A DNA stretch of 64,000 nucleotides from Cellulophaga tyrosinoxydans (GTDB taxonomy: Bacteria; Bacteroidota; Bacteroidia; Flavobacteriales; Flavobacteriaceae), in assembly GCF_900176415.1 (NCBI RefSeq), contig NZ_FWXO01000001.1, forward strand, positions 1,506,459-1,570,458. The letters run 5' to 3'. Both the position numbers and the translations under genes were made by a program. Shown piece after piece: positions 27,863-37,341 of the stretch (within the stretch, counting starts at the first letter, position 1; every line of letters begins with the position of its first letter). The notes below the pieces were generated by a model that saw nothing but the letters and a program-made list of their open reading frames with translations, had not been told where the DNA came from and did not search any database.

Positions 27863-29614
27863 TTAAAGAACAAAACTTTGATTTACTAGTAATAATCCAT
27901 CATCTATTAAATGACCTAATTTAGGTTGGTCTTGTTTTAGGTTTTCTAAATGCTCACTAATTTCTTGGGCAAATTCAGTATCATTATTCGTTTTTGCCAA
28001 TTCGTACAATTCTACACAAAGTAGCCAATCAGTAGGATAATTGTTTTTTAATTCTTGAAATACTTTATTTCTAGAAATTGTTGTGTTTTTGCCTTCACGA
28101 AAATCCCTTACTTGCTGATAATAGCTTTCTAGTTGTGTGCTTTTGGCATTTTTAACTGGTTTTATAGTAGTGTTGGTGATTTTATGGGTAATTAAATCAA
28201 AACTGCCGAGATCAGCAGGACCATTAAAAGCAGAAACTATTCGTTCGCCAACCGCCATGTGATATAATCCAAATTCCGGTTTAAATAAAATAGTATCTCC
28301 ATGAGTAACTGTGCAATTTTCGAAAGTGATAAGAATTATTTCTCCTCTTAAATTCCGAGTCCCAGTAATAATATCACCATGAATTTTTATCCCACCTTCA
28401 AAATCTAAAGTAATGGTTTGTCCCTCAAATATATTATAGGCTTTTAAGTCGCGAGGACTCATGTCTTCAATGGCAATATTAATTCCTTTAAGTTTTCCTA
28501 TTGGTGAGCCAAAACCATCTAAATGATGCTTGGTGCTATGGCCAACAAGTTCTTTTTCGCGATAAGCTAAAGCAGTTTTTCCAATAGTTTGAAAATATAC
28601 TGGTTTGTTCTCGTGCTCTATAACACTTTTAAAATTCCCTGAAATTTGAATACCAGTACTTAATTCTATTGTACCTAATTCCTTAGAATTAATTAATTTT
28701 TTAATTCCTGATAATCCACCTTTTCGCAATGCCATGGTATTGGCAAATTCTTCTAAAACTTGACTTAAATAAGCAAAATCAGGAGTTACAAATAGTTGAG
28801 GTTGCGGTTTGGTAATGTCAAAAGGCGTGTGTGCTGCTTCAATAGAATAAGGTATTTTCTTTACATCATCGGTCATACACCAAGCGCTTTCTCCAATTGA
28901 AGAAAGTAAGCCTGCGCCATATATTTTAGGATCTTGAACAGTGCCAATTAAACCATATTCAACAGTCCACCAATGTAAATTGCGAATCAGCGCCATTTCA
29001 CTTGGTTCACCCATGTTTTCTTGCAAATATTCTATTTGTTTTTCAGCAGCATCAATTTTATCTTGAGGTGTTCCTTGTGCTTCTTTAATAATGGAAAGAT
29101 GACGAACGGCTTCATATAATTCATAATCTTTAGCACTAGAAATAGCTTTACAACCTATCTCTCCAAATCGTCTTAAATATTCTGCATATTCTGGATTTGC
29201 AATAATGGGAGCATGACCAGCACCTTCATGTATAATATCTGGAGCAGGGGTGTATTCTATATGTTCCAATTGGCGGATATCCGAAGCAATCACTAAAACA
29301 TTATACGCCTGAAATTCCATAAATGCAGAAGGAGGAATAAATCCGTCGACAGCAACTGCTGCCCAGCCAATTTCTTGCAAAATGCGGTTCATGCCATACA
29401 TGTTCGGAATATCGTCTATAGATATTCCTGTTTTTGCAAGTCCGTCTAAATATGATTTATGTGCAACTTTACTTAAATAATCCACATTTTTACGCATTAC
29501 ATAACGCCAAACAGCTTGGTTTATAGCAGTGTAATCACTATAATTTTGCGGTTTTATAAATTGCTGTAAATGCTCTGGAAGTTTATCTAAAATAGGATTG
29601 CTTTCGTAGCTCAT
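27863..29614 (-). CDS. Aromatic amino acid hydroxylase (phenylalanine 4-monooxygenase family) with C-terminal extension
   Basis: This 583-residue protein is about twice the length of simple bacterial phenylalanine hydroxylases. The catalytic domain (about 20-330) has the iron ligands H129 and H134 (IIHEGAGH) and E219 (WWTVEYGL), the facial triad of pterin-dependent hydroxylases, so it should convert phenylalanine to tyrosine or a similar reaction. There is no N-terminal ACT domain. A further 250 residues, first beta-rich then helical, follow the catalytic part and match nothing I know. Long forms like this occur in other Bacteroidota. It is transcribed alone. Confidence 0.88.
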   Translation of the reverse strand: MSYESNPILDKLPEHLQQFIKPQNYSDYTAINQAVWRYVMRKNVDYLSKVAHKSYLDGLAKTGISIDDIPNMYGMNRILQEIGWAAVAVDGFIPPSAFMEFQAYNVLVIASDIRQLEHIEYTPAPDIIHEGAGHAPIIANPEYAEYLRRFGEIGCKAISSAKDYELYEAVRHLSIIKEAQGTPQDKIDAAEKQIEYLQENMGEPSEMALIRNLHWWTVEYGLIGTVQDPKIYGAGLLSSIGESAWCMTDDVKKIPYSIEAAHTPFDITKPQPQLFVTPDFAYLSQVLEEFANTMALRKGGLSGIKKLINSKELGTIELSTGIQISGNFKSVIEHENKPVYFQTIGKTALAYREKELVGHSTKHHLDGFGSPIGKLKGINIAIEDMSPRDLKAYNIFEGQTITLDFEGGIKIHGDIITGTRNLRGEIILITFENCTVTHGDTILFKPEFGLYHMAVGERIVSAFNGPADLGSFDLITHKITNTTIKPVKNAKSTQLESYYQQVRDFREGKNTTISRNKVFQELKNNYPTDWLLCVELYELAKTNNDTEFAQEISEHLENLKQDQPKLGHLIDDGLLLVNQSFVL

Positions 29615-29691
29615 ATCTAAAGAAATAATTTGGTTTAAAGATACAAAATGCTAGTCATATTTATTAAAAACGCTTTGAGGTATAGTCAAGA

Positions 29692-29723
29692 AAAAAGCCA
29701 TAGAAATTAATCTATAGCTTTTT
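29692..29723 (-). terminator. Terminator of the DUF4136 gene
   Basis: AAAAAGCCATAGA pairs with TCTATAGCTTTTT with one mismatch around a six-base loop. On the minus strand a T-run follows. It lies about 17 bases after the DUF4136 stop. Confidence 0.65.
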
Positions 29724-29739
29724 AGAGGATCAAATATTT

Positions 29740-30300
29740 TTATTTGTTCATTACAACTGGCGGATAGGCCTCTAGTATTTCAGATACAAATTCTTTGATT
29801 CTTGCTTCTCTCTTTTCAATTTTTTTGGTTTGGTAAAGTGATCCAACACCTTTTCCTTGCCAAATTAATTGTTTGTCTTTAGCATCAATTAAATCTATAT
29901 ATAAAGAACCTTCCGTTCTTGTGCTTACTTGATTGCCACCGAACATTCCAGGTCCGCCCCAATACCATGGGTTCCATCCCCAACCGAAACCACCGCCCCA
30001 GTAATTATTGTAAATATCTACTTGTTCACGTTCTTTAGTGAAAATGCTCACTAGAACATCCGGATTTTCAGAAAGTGTAAATCCTCTAGCCGACATTTCA
30101 TCATCAATTGCATGTAAAATTCGCTTTTTGTCTAAATCTGAAATTTGTGCTTTATCTATGCCCGTTTTATAAAAAGCGTAGGTTTTATATTCGTTAAAAT
30201 TTGCATTTTTATCATAATCCGCTACAACGCGAACAGAAGTGCACGAACTCAACATTAGCAGTGTGAGTAGTGGCAACACTAAAATTTTTAAATTTTTCAT
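29740..30300 (-). CDS. DUF4136 domain lipoprotein
   Basis: This 186-residue protein has a lipoprotein signal (LLTLLMLSSC, cysteine at residue 20). The DUF4136 pattern follows: VVADYDKNANFNEYKTYAF near the start, DEMSARGFTLSENPDVLV in the middle, and a glycine/tryptophan-rich loop before GSLYIDLIDAKDKQLIWQG. It is probably held in the outer membrane facing the periplasm. The molecular role of the family is unknown. It has its own terminator. Confidence 0.92.
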   Translation of the reverse strand: MKNLKILVLPLLTLLMLSSCTSVRVVADYDKNANFNEYKTYAFYKTGIDKAQISDLDKKRILHAIDDEMSARGFTLSENPDVLVSIFTKEREQVDIYNNYWGGGFGWGWNPWYWGGPGMFGGNQVSTRTEGSLYIDLIDAKDKQLIWQGKGVGSLYQTKKIEKREARIKEFVSEILEAYPPVVMNK

Positions 30301-30363
30301 AACAATTTATTTTTGTGGTTTCTACTTTAAAATTTATCAATAATCATGCCGAAAGAGACTGTT

Positions 30364-30528
<165 letters not shown>

Positions 30529-30681
30529 TTAATTTAGTAATGTATTGTAAATTTAATTCTTCTTTTTTAAAAATAGTATGTGGTGGAGCAGATTTAACCT
30601 TTAATTATAGCATAATATCTGCGAGTTATCGTGTAAGTAGGTAATAAATCCATAGAATTTCTATGGCATGATTTTAGTCAT

Positions 30682-30689
30682 TATCTTTG
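30682..30689 (+). promoter_or_regulatory. Promoter -7 element of the hemL operon
   Basis: TATCTTTG matches TAnnTTTG and lies 20 bases before the ATG at 30710. The -33 region has no clear TTG. Confidence 0.4.
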
Positions 30690-30709
30690 AGAAAAGATAT
30701 TTGTAAAGA

Positions 30710-31033
30710 ATGATTTTAGTTTCCAGGCTTTTTTTTGTTAAGAATTATGTGGGTTTATCGCTTTGGCCTTTTATCATACTTAAAAACAGTTCTTTAAAAA
30801 AAGATGCTATTCTTATTAACCATGAGCGTATTCATTTAAAACAACAGCAAGAGCTATTTTTGCTGGCATTCTATGTATGGTATGTTTTAGAATGGTGTTT
30901 TCGCTGTATTCAATACATGAATACCTATAAAGCTTACCAAAATATTAGTTTTGAACGCGAAGCATATGCTAACGAACGTAGTTTAAAATATACCGCAGAA
31001 AGAAAAGCATATAGCTTTATTAAATATCTTTGA
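30710..31033 (+). CDS. Mini HExxH membrane protein (M56-like)
   Basis: This 107-residue protein carries HERIH at residues 38-42, an exact HExxH zinc motif. A hydrophobic helix follows (about 48-66), then FEREAY at residues 81-86, placed where M56/BlaR1-type gluzincins have their third ligand (E82 or E84). No sensor or other domain is present. It may be a minimal membrane protease or a degenerate relative; activity is inferred only. It is the first gene of a probable operon, 15 bases before the PLP enzyme. Confidence 0.65.
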   Translation: MILVSRLFFVKNYVGLSLWPFIILKNSSLKKDAILINHERIHLKQQQELFLLAFYVWYVLEWCFRCIQYMNTYKAYQNISFEREAYANERSLKYTAERKAYSFIKYL

Positions 31034-31048
31034 GACTTCAAAGAGTAA

Positions 31049-31954
31049 GTGGTGAAAAGTGAAAACCAGCAAATAGTACTTCCTATTTTAGATAAAAAAA
31101 AAGTATCTCTATTTATAAAAAGAGAGGATAATTTGCACCCCTATATTTCTGGAAATAAATTCAGAAAATTAAAATATAATATACTCGATGCTCAAAAAAG
31201 AGGGTTTAAAAAAGTACTGACTTATGGCGGTGCATTTAGCAATCATATTGCTGCAACAGCCTTTGCAGGAAAAGAAAATAATTTACAGACAATAGGTATT
31301 ATTCGAGGTGATGAATTGCATGATAAATGGCACGAAAATCCAACCTTACGTTTTGCAAAGGCCAATGGTATGCAGTTTAAATTTGTTTCTAGAGATTGGT
31401 ACAGAAATAAAGAATCGGAAGAAGCTGTTTCACTATTAAACAAGGAATTTGGCATGTTTTATAGAGTGCCAGAAGGTGGCACAAATACATTAGCTGTTAA
31501 AGGTTGCGAAGAAATTTTATCAAGCGAGGATAATGATTTTACTGTAATTTGTAGTTGTGTAGGCACAGGAGGAACCATCGCCGGATTAATAAATGCTGCC
31601 AATGATGACCAGTATATAATCGGATTTCCAGCACTAAAGGGTGATTTCTTGAAAAAAGATATTTGTAAATTTGTAGATAAAAGTAACTGGGATTTGGAAA
31701 CAAATTATAATTTTGGCGGTTATGGCAAAGTAACCAATGAATTAATTGGTTTTATTAATGATTTTAAATTAAAAACTACAATACCTTTAGACCCGGTTTA
31801 TACCGGTAAAATGATGTTTGGAATACTAGATTTAATTGCTAAAGATTATTTTAAACCAGGAACCAAAATTCTAGCGATACATACAGGAGGTTTACAAGGT
31901 ATTGCAGGAATGAACATACTTTTGAAGAAGAAAAATTTACCAATATTATTATGA
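31049..31954 (+). CDS. PLP-dependent enzyme of the ACC deaminase / D-cysteine desulfhydrase family
   Basis: This 301-residue protein starts at GTG (a second GTG follows directly). It has the fold-type II signature IKREDNLHPYISGNKFRKLKY, where the lysine in GNKFRK binds pyridoxal phosphate. A TYGGAFSNH block and a glycine-rich phosphate loop CVGTGGTIAGL also match. Family members cleave 1-aminocyclopropane-1-carboxylate or D-cysteine; the exact substrate cannot be set here. It overlaps the glucosaminidase gene by four bases (ATGA). Confidence 0.88.
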   Translation: MVKSENQQIVLPILDKKKVSLFIKREDNLHPYISGNKFRKLKYNILDAQKRGFKKVLTYGGAFSNHIAATAFAGKENNLQTIGIIRGDELHDKWHENPTLRFAKANGMQFKFVSRDWYRNKESEEAVSLLNKEFGMFYRVPEGGTNTLAVKGCEEILSSEDNDFTVICSCVGTGGTIAGLINAANDDQYIIGFPALKGDFLKKDICKFVDKSNWDLETNYNFGGYGKVTNELIGFINDFKLKTTIPLDPVYTGKMMFGILDLIAKDYFKPGTKILAIHTGGLQGIAGMNILLKKKNLPILL

Positions 31955-32778
31955 TTAAAAAGATTGCTTTTTTGATGCTTCTGGTTTTTTTAGCTGCGTG
32001 TAAATCCAATAAAAGAGTGGTTTCTAGTACCCACAAAAAACCTGTTGTCACAACAATTAATAAATCTAGCGATGTAAATACTAGTAAAGATGTGTATTTA
32101 CTTCCTGAAGATTCTGGAAAATTTATAGATTTTCCAATCAATTCGGTTCAAGAATATATAGATACATTTTCTGAAATTGCACAATTTGAAATGAAAGCCT
32201 ACGGTATTCCAGCAAGTATTACCTTGGCACAAGGTATTCTAGAAAGTGGTTATGGAAGAAGCGCTTTAGTAAAGAAAACAAACAATCATTTTGGTATTAA
32301 ATGTCATACAGGCTGGGAAGGTGAATATGATTTTCATGATGATGATGAAAAAGGAGAATGTTTTAGAAAATATAATCATCCTATGTATTCATTTAGAGAT
32401 CACAGTATTTTTCTAACCTCACGTGCTAGGTATGCCTTTTTGTTCGATCTGCGTAATGACGATTATCGCGGTTGGGCACATGGCTTAAAGGAGGCGGGTT
32501 ATGCCACGGATAAAAAATATCCAAGTAAATTAATATCCTATATAGAACAGTATCAATTACATAAGTACGATAAAATTGTTCAAGATCAGGGGTATGCCGT
32601 TACTAAAGTTCCGAAAGAGTATGAATATAAAACCCATATTGTTGAAAAAGGCGATACGCTATATTCTATTTCAAGAACATATTTTGTTTCGGTAGATGAA
32701 TTGATGAAGATGAATAACATGAATTCAAGTAATTTAGCTGTAGGCCAAAAACTTATCGTAAAATCAGTAAAAAAATAG
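31951..32778 (+). CDS. Glucosaminidase domain lipoprotein with LysM
   Basis: This 275-residue protein has a lipoprotein signal with C17 (LVFLAAC). A glucosaminidase domain follows (about 62-205) with [21 protein letters not shown], where the glutamate in ILESGYG is the expected catalytic acid. A C-terminal LysM repeat (about 225-273) begins [17 protein letters not shown]. It should cut or remodel peptidoglycan from the outer-membrane side. It sits in an operon before hemL with a 10-base gap. Confidence 0.93.
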   Translation: MIKKIAFLMLLVFLAACKSNKRVVSSTHKKPVVTTINKSSDVNTSKDVYLLPEDSGKFIDFPINSVQEYIDTFSEIAQFEMKAYGIPASITLAQGILESGYGRSALVKKTNNHFGIKCHTGWEGEYDFHDDDEKGECFRKYNHPMYSFRDHSIFLTSRARYAFLFDLRNDDYRGWAHGLKEAGYATDKKYPSKLISYIEQYQLHKYDKIVQDQGYAVTKVPKEYEYKTHIVEKGDTLYSISRTYFVSVDELMKMNNMNSSNLAVGQKLIVKSVKK

Positions 32779-32788
32779 ATACTATAGC

Positions 32789-34078
32789 ATGCAATATAAA
32801 AGAAGCAGCGAACTTTTTTCAGAAGCACAAGAATATATTCCTGGCGGAGTAAACTCTCCAGTTAGAGCCTTTAAAGCAGTAGGAGGAACACCAATATTTG
32901 TAAAAGAAGCCAAAGGCGCCTATTTAACCGATGAAGATGGTAATAAATTAATAGATTATATAGCATCTTGGGGGCCATTAATTCTTGGTCATGCCTATGA
33001 GCCAGTTATAAATGCGGTAATTGAGAAAGCAAAAAAAGGCACTTCTTTTGGAATGCCCACTGAAATAGAGACGGAACTAGCAAAACTTGCAGTTTCAATG
33101 GTACCGAATATAGATAAAATAAGATTTGTAAATAGTGGCACGGAAGCCTGTATGAGTGCAGTTCGTCTTGCTAGAGGTTATACGGGTAAAGATAAAATCA
33201 TCAAATTTTCTGGATGCTATCATGGGCATTCGGATTCGTTTTTAATTCAAGCGGGTAGTGGAGCAGTTACTTTTGGTAGTCCTAATAGCCCTGGGGTTAC
33301 GCAGGGAACCGCAAAGGATACCTTATTAGCAAATTATAACGATTTAGCTGGAGTACAAGCATTAGTTGATGCTAACAAACGCGAAATTGCTGCCATAATT
33401 ATAGAACCTATTGCAGGGAACATGGGATGTATTATTCCAGAGGAACATTTCATAAAAGGTTTAAGAGAATTATGTACTAAAGAAGGTATACTATTAATTT
33501 TTGATGAAGTTATGACCGGCTTTAGACTTGCAAGAGGTGGGGCTCAAGAAGTTTTAGGTATTGCTGCTGATATTGTAACTTTTGGTAAAGTAATAGGTGG
33601 AGGGCTACCTGTTGGTGCTTTTGCGGCTCGTAATGAGATTATGGCAAAATTAGCTCCCGAAGGTCCCGTGTATCAGGCAGGAACATTAAGTGGTAATCCA
33701 TTGGCAATGAGTGCAGGTTTAGCCATGTTAACCGCTCTAAATAATAATCCAAATATATTTAGAAGCTTGGCAGATAAAACAACTTATTTGCATAAAGGCC
33801 TAGAAAAAGTTTTGAAAGATAATGGTATTAAGCATCAAATAAACAGATTTGGTAGTATGATTTCTGTACACTTTACGGAAACACCGGTTGTAGATTTTGC
33901 TTCTTCAGCTAAAGGAAACAATGAAACCTTCAAAAAATATTTTCATGGCATGCTTAGAAATGGAATTTATTTGCCACCAAGTGCATTTGAAAGCTATTTT
34001 TTAAACGACGCACTTTCCTTTGAAGATTTAGATGCTACTATAAAAGCTTTGGAAAACATAGTAGAAGAATTAAAATAA
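32789..34078 (+). CDS. hemL: Glutamate-1-semialdehyde 2,1-aminomutase
   Basis: This 429-residue enzyme is full length. It opens with the typical [20 protein letters not shown] and has the PLP lysine K267 in [15 protein letters not shown]. The aspartate of the cofactor site is in [12 protein letters not shown]. It makes 5-aminolevulinate, the first committed tetrapyrrole precursor, in the C5 pathway. It is the last gene of its operon and is closed by a strong terminator. Confidence 0.97.
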   Translation: MQYKRSSELFSEAQEYIPGGVNSPVRAFKAVGGTPIFVKEAKGAYLTDEDGNKLIDYIASWGPLILGHAYEPVINAVIEKAKKGTSFGMPTEIETELAKLAVSMVPNIDKIRFVNSGTEACMSAVRLARGYTGKDKIIKFSGCYHGHSDSFLIQAGSGAVTFGSPNSPGVTQGTAKDTLLANYNDLAGVQALVDANKREIAAIIIEPIAGNMGCIIPEEHFIKGLRELCTKEGILLIFDEVMTGFRLARGGAQEVLGIAADIVTFGKVIGGGLPVGAFAARNEIMAKLAPEGPVYQAGTLSGNPLAMSAGLAMLTALNNNPNIFRSLADKTTYLHKGLEKVLKDNGIKHQINRFGSMISVHFTETPVVDFASSAKGNNETFKKYFHGMLRNGIYLPPSAFESYFLNDALSFEDLDATIKALENIVEELK

Positions 34079-34101
34079 AAGAAGATCAAGCATAAAGTAA
34101 T

Positions 34102-34129
34102 AAGAGAGACCCAAAGGTCTCTCTTTTGT
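34102..34129 (+). terminator. Terminator after hemL
   Basis: AAGAGAGACC pairs perfectly with GGTCTCTCTT around the loop CAAA, followed by a T-run, 24 bases after the hemL stop. Confidence 0.9.
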
Positions 34130-34216
34130 TTAACAAATAAATAACCAATTCTTAAACTATAAAACCAGTAAAGAAGCCCATTAATTTTTCATCTTTGAAA
34201 ATATTATATGTAGGGT

Positions 34217-34321
34217 ATGAGTGAGAAGTTTGTTGCTGTTAAGAAAAATGCATGCGCTTCTTTTTTGCCACTACCAGCAACTATTAAATTGGTCATAGAA
34301 ATAAATGCTTGTCTTATATGA
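34217..34321 (+). CDS. Possible 34-residue leader peptide
   Basis: A short frame (MSEKFVAVKKNACASF...) ends in TGA overlapping the ATG of the glycosyltransferase gene as ATGA. That spacing would couple translation of the two. The peptide has no recognised features and may be chance or the remnant of a lost gene. Confidence 0.3.
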   Translation: MSEKFVAVKKNACASFLPLPATIKLVIEINACLI

Positions 34322-35316
34322 AAGTGTTATATGCTATTCAAGGCACAGGCAATGGTCACCTAAGCAGGGCTCGTGATATAATACCCTTACTACAAAAGAA
34401 AAATATTGAATTAGATATTTTATTAAGTGGTACACAGGCTGATATTGATATTCCATATCCTATAAAATATAGATTTAAAGGCTTGAGTTTTATTTTCGGA
34501 AAAAAGGGTGGTGTAGATGTTTGGAAAACCTATTTTAAGGCTAAATCTAAACGACTTCAAAAAGAAATAAAGAGTTTGCCAATTGAAGAATATGATCTGG
34601 TTATTAATGATTTTGAACCCGTGTCCGCGTGGGCATGCAAGCTAAAAAATAAGGCATGTGTTAGTCTTAGTCACCAATCTGCTGTACTGATGACCGGAAG
34701 CCCAAAGCCCGTAAAATTAGACCTTATGGGACATTTTATACTTAAAAATTATGCCCCTTCCACAAAACAGTATGGTTTTCATTTTAAAAAGTATAATGAC
34801 AGTATTTTTACCCCAGTTATCCGCCAAGATGTTCGAAAGGCTACAATAAAAAATCAGGAACATTATACTGTTTATTTGCCATCATATAGCGATACTAAAA
34901 TTTTAAAAATACTATCGCAAATAAAGCATGTTCAATGGCAAATTTTCTCTAAACATCATGAAAAAGTTTTTCAAAGTAAAACCATTACTATACAGCCAAT
35001 AACGAATAATGCTTTTATAAAAAGTATGGTATCAAGTAAGGGTGTGTTGTGTGGCGCTGGCTTTGAAACACCTGCTGAGGCACTTTTTTTAAATAAGAAA
35101 TTGATGGTTATTCCTATGAAAGGACAGTATGAACAACAATGTAATGCTGCTGCGCTGTCAGATTTAGGGGTGCCGGTAATAAAATCGTTGAAAACAAAAT
35201 ATATAAAGCATATTAAAAATTGGATTGAAAGCGATCATAACGTTCAGGTAGATTATCCAGATATGACAGAAACAATAATTGATAAAATTTTTCTAGATAC
35301 CAAAGGTCCAAATTAA
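34318..35316 (+). CDS. Glycosyltransferase family protein (MurG-like fold)
   Basis: I start this at ATG 34318 (332 residues), as the family begins with KVLYAIQGTGNGHLSRA, the nucleotide-fold glycine motif of GT-B enzymes. The C-terminal half has GVLCGAGFETPAEALFLNKKLMVIP and EQQCNA, matching the sugar-nucleotide site of the Glyco_trans_1_3 group. It lacks membrane helices and probably works in the cytoplasm or on the inner face of the membrane. Donor and acceptor are unknown. A beta-glucosidase gene follows after 11 bases. Confidence 0.85.
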   Translation: MKVLYAIQGTGNGHLSRARDIIPLLQKKNIELDILLSGTQADIDIPYPIKYRFKGLSFIFGKKGGVDVWKTYFKAKSKRLQKEIKSLPIEEYDLVINDFEPVSAWACKLKNKACVSLSHQSAVLMTGSPKPVKLDLMGHFILKNYAPSTKQYGFHFKKYNDSIFTPVIRQDVRKATIKNQEHYTVYLPSYSDTKILKILSQIKHVQWQIFSKHHEKVFQSKTITIQPITNNAFIKSMVSSKGVLCGAGFETPAEALFLNKKLMVIPMKGQYEQQCNAAALSDLGVPVIKSLKTKYIKHIKNWIESDHNVQVDYPDMTETIIDKIFLDTKGPN

Positions 35317-35327
35317 ACTAGCGATGT

Positions 35328-36695
35328 ATGGACGCAGAAGAAAATTTAAAATCTAGAAAATTCACGAGTAAAAAATTTGGTAAAAATTTTACATGGGGAG
35401 TTTCTGTTGCAGCATATCAAATAGAGGGAGCGCATGATTTACATGATAAAAAACCATCTATTTGGGATACTTTTACCAGTAAAAAAGGTGTAATTCATCA
35501 AGATCATCACGCTAAAAAAAGTTGCGATTTTTATCATAATTACGAGGAGGATATTCTTTTACTAAAGAAAATGAATATTCCAAATTTTAGATTTTCGCTA
35601 TCATGGTCACGGATACTTCCAGATGGAATTGGGCAGATTAGTGAAAGTGGTATTGCTTATTACAATCGTATAATTGATTTTTGTTTAAAAAACGAAATTA
35701 CTCCATGGGTTACACTATATCATTGGGATTTGCCTCAGGCTTTGGAGGATAAAGGTGGTTGGACCAATAGGGCTATAGTTTCGTGGTTTGAGTATTACAC
35801 AACCGTATGTGCAGAGCATTTTGGTGACCGAGTAAAAAATTGGATGATTTTAAATGAACCAATGGTTTTCACAGGCGCTGGCTATTTTTTAGGGGTTCAT
35901 GCTCCAGGAAAAAAAGGCTTGAGTAATTTTCTTCCAGCTGTGCATCATGCAACTTTGTGTCAAGCTTTAGGGGGTAGAATTATAAGAAAATTAGTCACCA
36001 ATGCCTTTATTGGCACCACTTTTTCATGTTCTTATATAACTCCAATAAATAAAAAGTATAAAAATGTACAAGCAGCCAAACGGGTTGATGCTATGCTTAA
36101 TAGGCTTTTTATAGAGCCTTCTTTAGGTATGGATTATCCCTATAAAACGGTGCCAATATTAAAAAAAATACAAAAGTATATGCTTCCTAGTGATGTTGAG
36201 AATATGATTTTTGATTTTGATTTTATTGGAATTCAAAACTATACAAGAGAAGTGGTAAAGCATAGTTATTTTGTGCCTTATTTGGGTGTTAAAATTGTTG
36301 AGGCACCTAAACGAAATGTAGATACGACTTTAATGAATTGGGAGGTTTACCCGAAGAGTATATATAAGATGATTAAAAAGTTTAATGCATATGAAGGCGT
36401 AAATAAAATTTTCATAACAGAAAATGGAGCTGCTTTTAAAGATGCCGTTATTGATGGAAAAGTGAATGATGTGGAACGCAGGAATTTTTTTATAAATTAT
36501 CTTCAGCAGGTATATAAAGCAAAGAAAAAAGGTTTAAAAATTGATGGTTATTTTGTTTGGACTTTAATGGACAATTTTGAATGGGCTGAAGGTTATCATC
36601 CGAGATTTGGATTAATTCATGTGGATTTTAAAACCCAAAAAAGAACCGTTAAGGAGTCTGGCAAATGGTTTTCTAAATTTTTAAAGCCAGACTAA
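35328..36695 (+). CDS. GH1 family beta-glucosidase
   Basis: This 455-residue enzyme has the full GH1 length. It opens with FTWGVSVAAYQIEGAHD, carries the acid/base E177 in LNEP and the nucleophile E365 in ITENGAA, and ends with the YFVWTLMDNFEWAEGY block that binds the glucose unit. It should hydrolyse beta-glucosides or related sugars with retention. There is no signal peptide, so it acts in the cytoplasm. It shares a transcript with the glycosyltransferase. Confidence 0.95.
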   Translation: MDAEENLKSRKFTSKKFGKNFTWGVSVAAYQIEGAHDLHDKKPSIWDTFTSKKGVIHQDHHAKKSCDFYHNYEEDILLLKKMNIPNFRFSLSWSRILPDGIGQISESGIAYYNRIIDFCLKNEITPWVTLYHWDLPQALEDKGGWTNRAIVSWFEYYTTVCAEHFGDRVKNWMILNEPMVFTGAGYFLGVHAPGKKGLSNFLPAVHHATLCQALGGRIIRKLVTNAFIGTTFSCSYITPINKKYKNVQAAKRVDAMLNRLFIEPSLGMDYPYKTVPILKKIQKYMLPSDVENMIFDFDFIGIQNYTREVVKHSYFVPYLGVKIVEAPKRNVDTTLMNWEVYPKSIYKMIKKFNAYEGVNKIFITENGAAFKDAVIDGKVNDVERRNFFINYLQQVYKAKKKGLKIDGYFVWTLMDNFEWAEGYHPRFGLIHVDFKTQKRTVKESGKWFSKFLKPD

Positions 36696-36708
36696 ATTAG
36701 GAACATAA

Positions 36709-36740
36709 AAAAAAAGCTAGGCGTAGACCTAGCTTTTTAA
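36709..36740. terminator. Bidirectional intrinsic terminator
   Basis: AAAAAGCTAGG pairs perfectly with CCTAGCTTTTT around a six-base loop, between the beta-glucosidase and the convergent Spy/CpxP-like gene. Confidence 0.88.
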
Positions 36741-36769
36741 GCAACTTAACTAAACTCAACAATCTAAAA

Positions 36770-37207
36770 CTACTCTTTGTTTTCTTTTTTCATGTTATGC
36801 TTTCTTTCTCCTCTCTTTTTATGAAATCTATTTTTTCTATTATGGTTCAGTTTTTCCCATTTCTCAAACTGATCAGCATTTAGAATGGTTTTGATTTTCT
36901 TTTTCTGTGCAATTTGATGATCTAACATTTCAGTTTTCTTAGCAAAACGTTCTTCTGATGATAGTTTTTTCATGCTTTCACTGTTTTCTTTTCTATGCGC
37001 TTCCATTTTTGTCATTCTGGATTTTGCATTTTCCAACTGTAGTTCATAAATCTTTGATTGCTGACTTTCATTTAAATCTAAATCCAAAGTCATTTTTTTC
37101 GTTGTAAGGGTTGCAATCTGCTCAGGATTTAAATTTCTATTTTCTCTCTTTTGAGCCATTGCATTTAACCCAACGAATAAAACTAAAACTGCTATTACTT
37201 TTTTCAT
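36770..37207 (-). CDS. Spy/CpxP-like periplasmic protein
   Basis: This 145-residue protein has a signal peptide (residues 1-18, GLNAMAQ). A highly charged helical domain follows with LNESQQSKIYELQ near residue 47 and LNADQFEKWEKL near residue 110, two LTxxQ-like repeats as in Spy/CpxP chaperones. The C-terminus is very lysine- and arginine-rich. It may act as a small periplasmic chaperone or metal-stress protein, by analogy only. Confidence 0.7.
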   Translation of the reverse strand: MKKVIAVLVLFVGLNAMAQKRENRNLNPEQIATLTTKKMTLDLDLNESQQSKIYELQLENAKSRMTKMEAHRKENSESMKKLSSEERFAKKTEMLDHQIAQKKKIKTILNADQFEKWEKLNHNRKNRFHKKRGERKHNMKKENKE

Positions 37208-37297
37208 GTTATTTTTTTTAATGTTTATTTACTTTAGGACTGTCTTAGTGTAGAATGGTTTAAAGTCTTAATTTTTATTTAACATATAGACATAAAA

Positions 37298-37319
37298 AAG
37301 CCAGCAAATGTGCTGGCTT
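37298..37319 (-). terminator. Terminator hairpin
   Basis: AAGCCAGCA pairs with TGCTGGCTT around a four-base loop. On the minus strand a T-run follows. It lies just downstream of the 64-residue membrane protein gene. Confidence 0.8.
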
Positions 37320-37341
37320 AAAAGTCTGTTAAGTTTATGGC

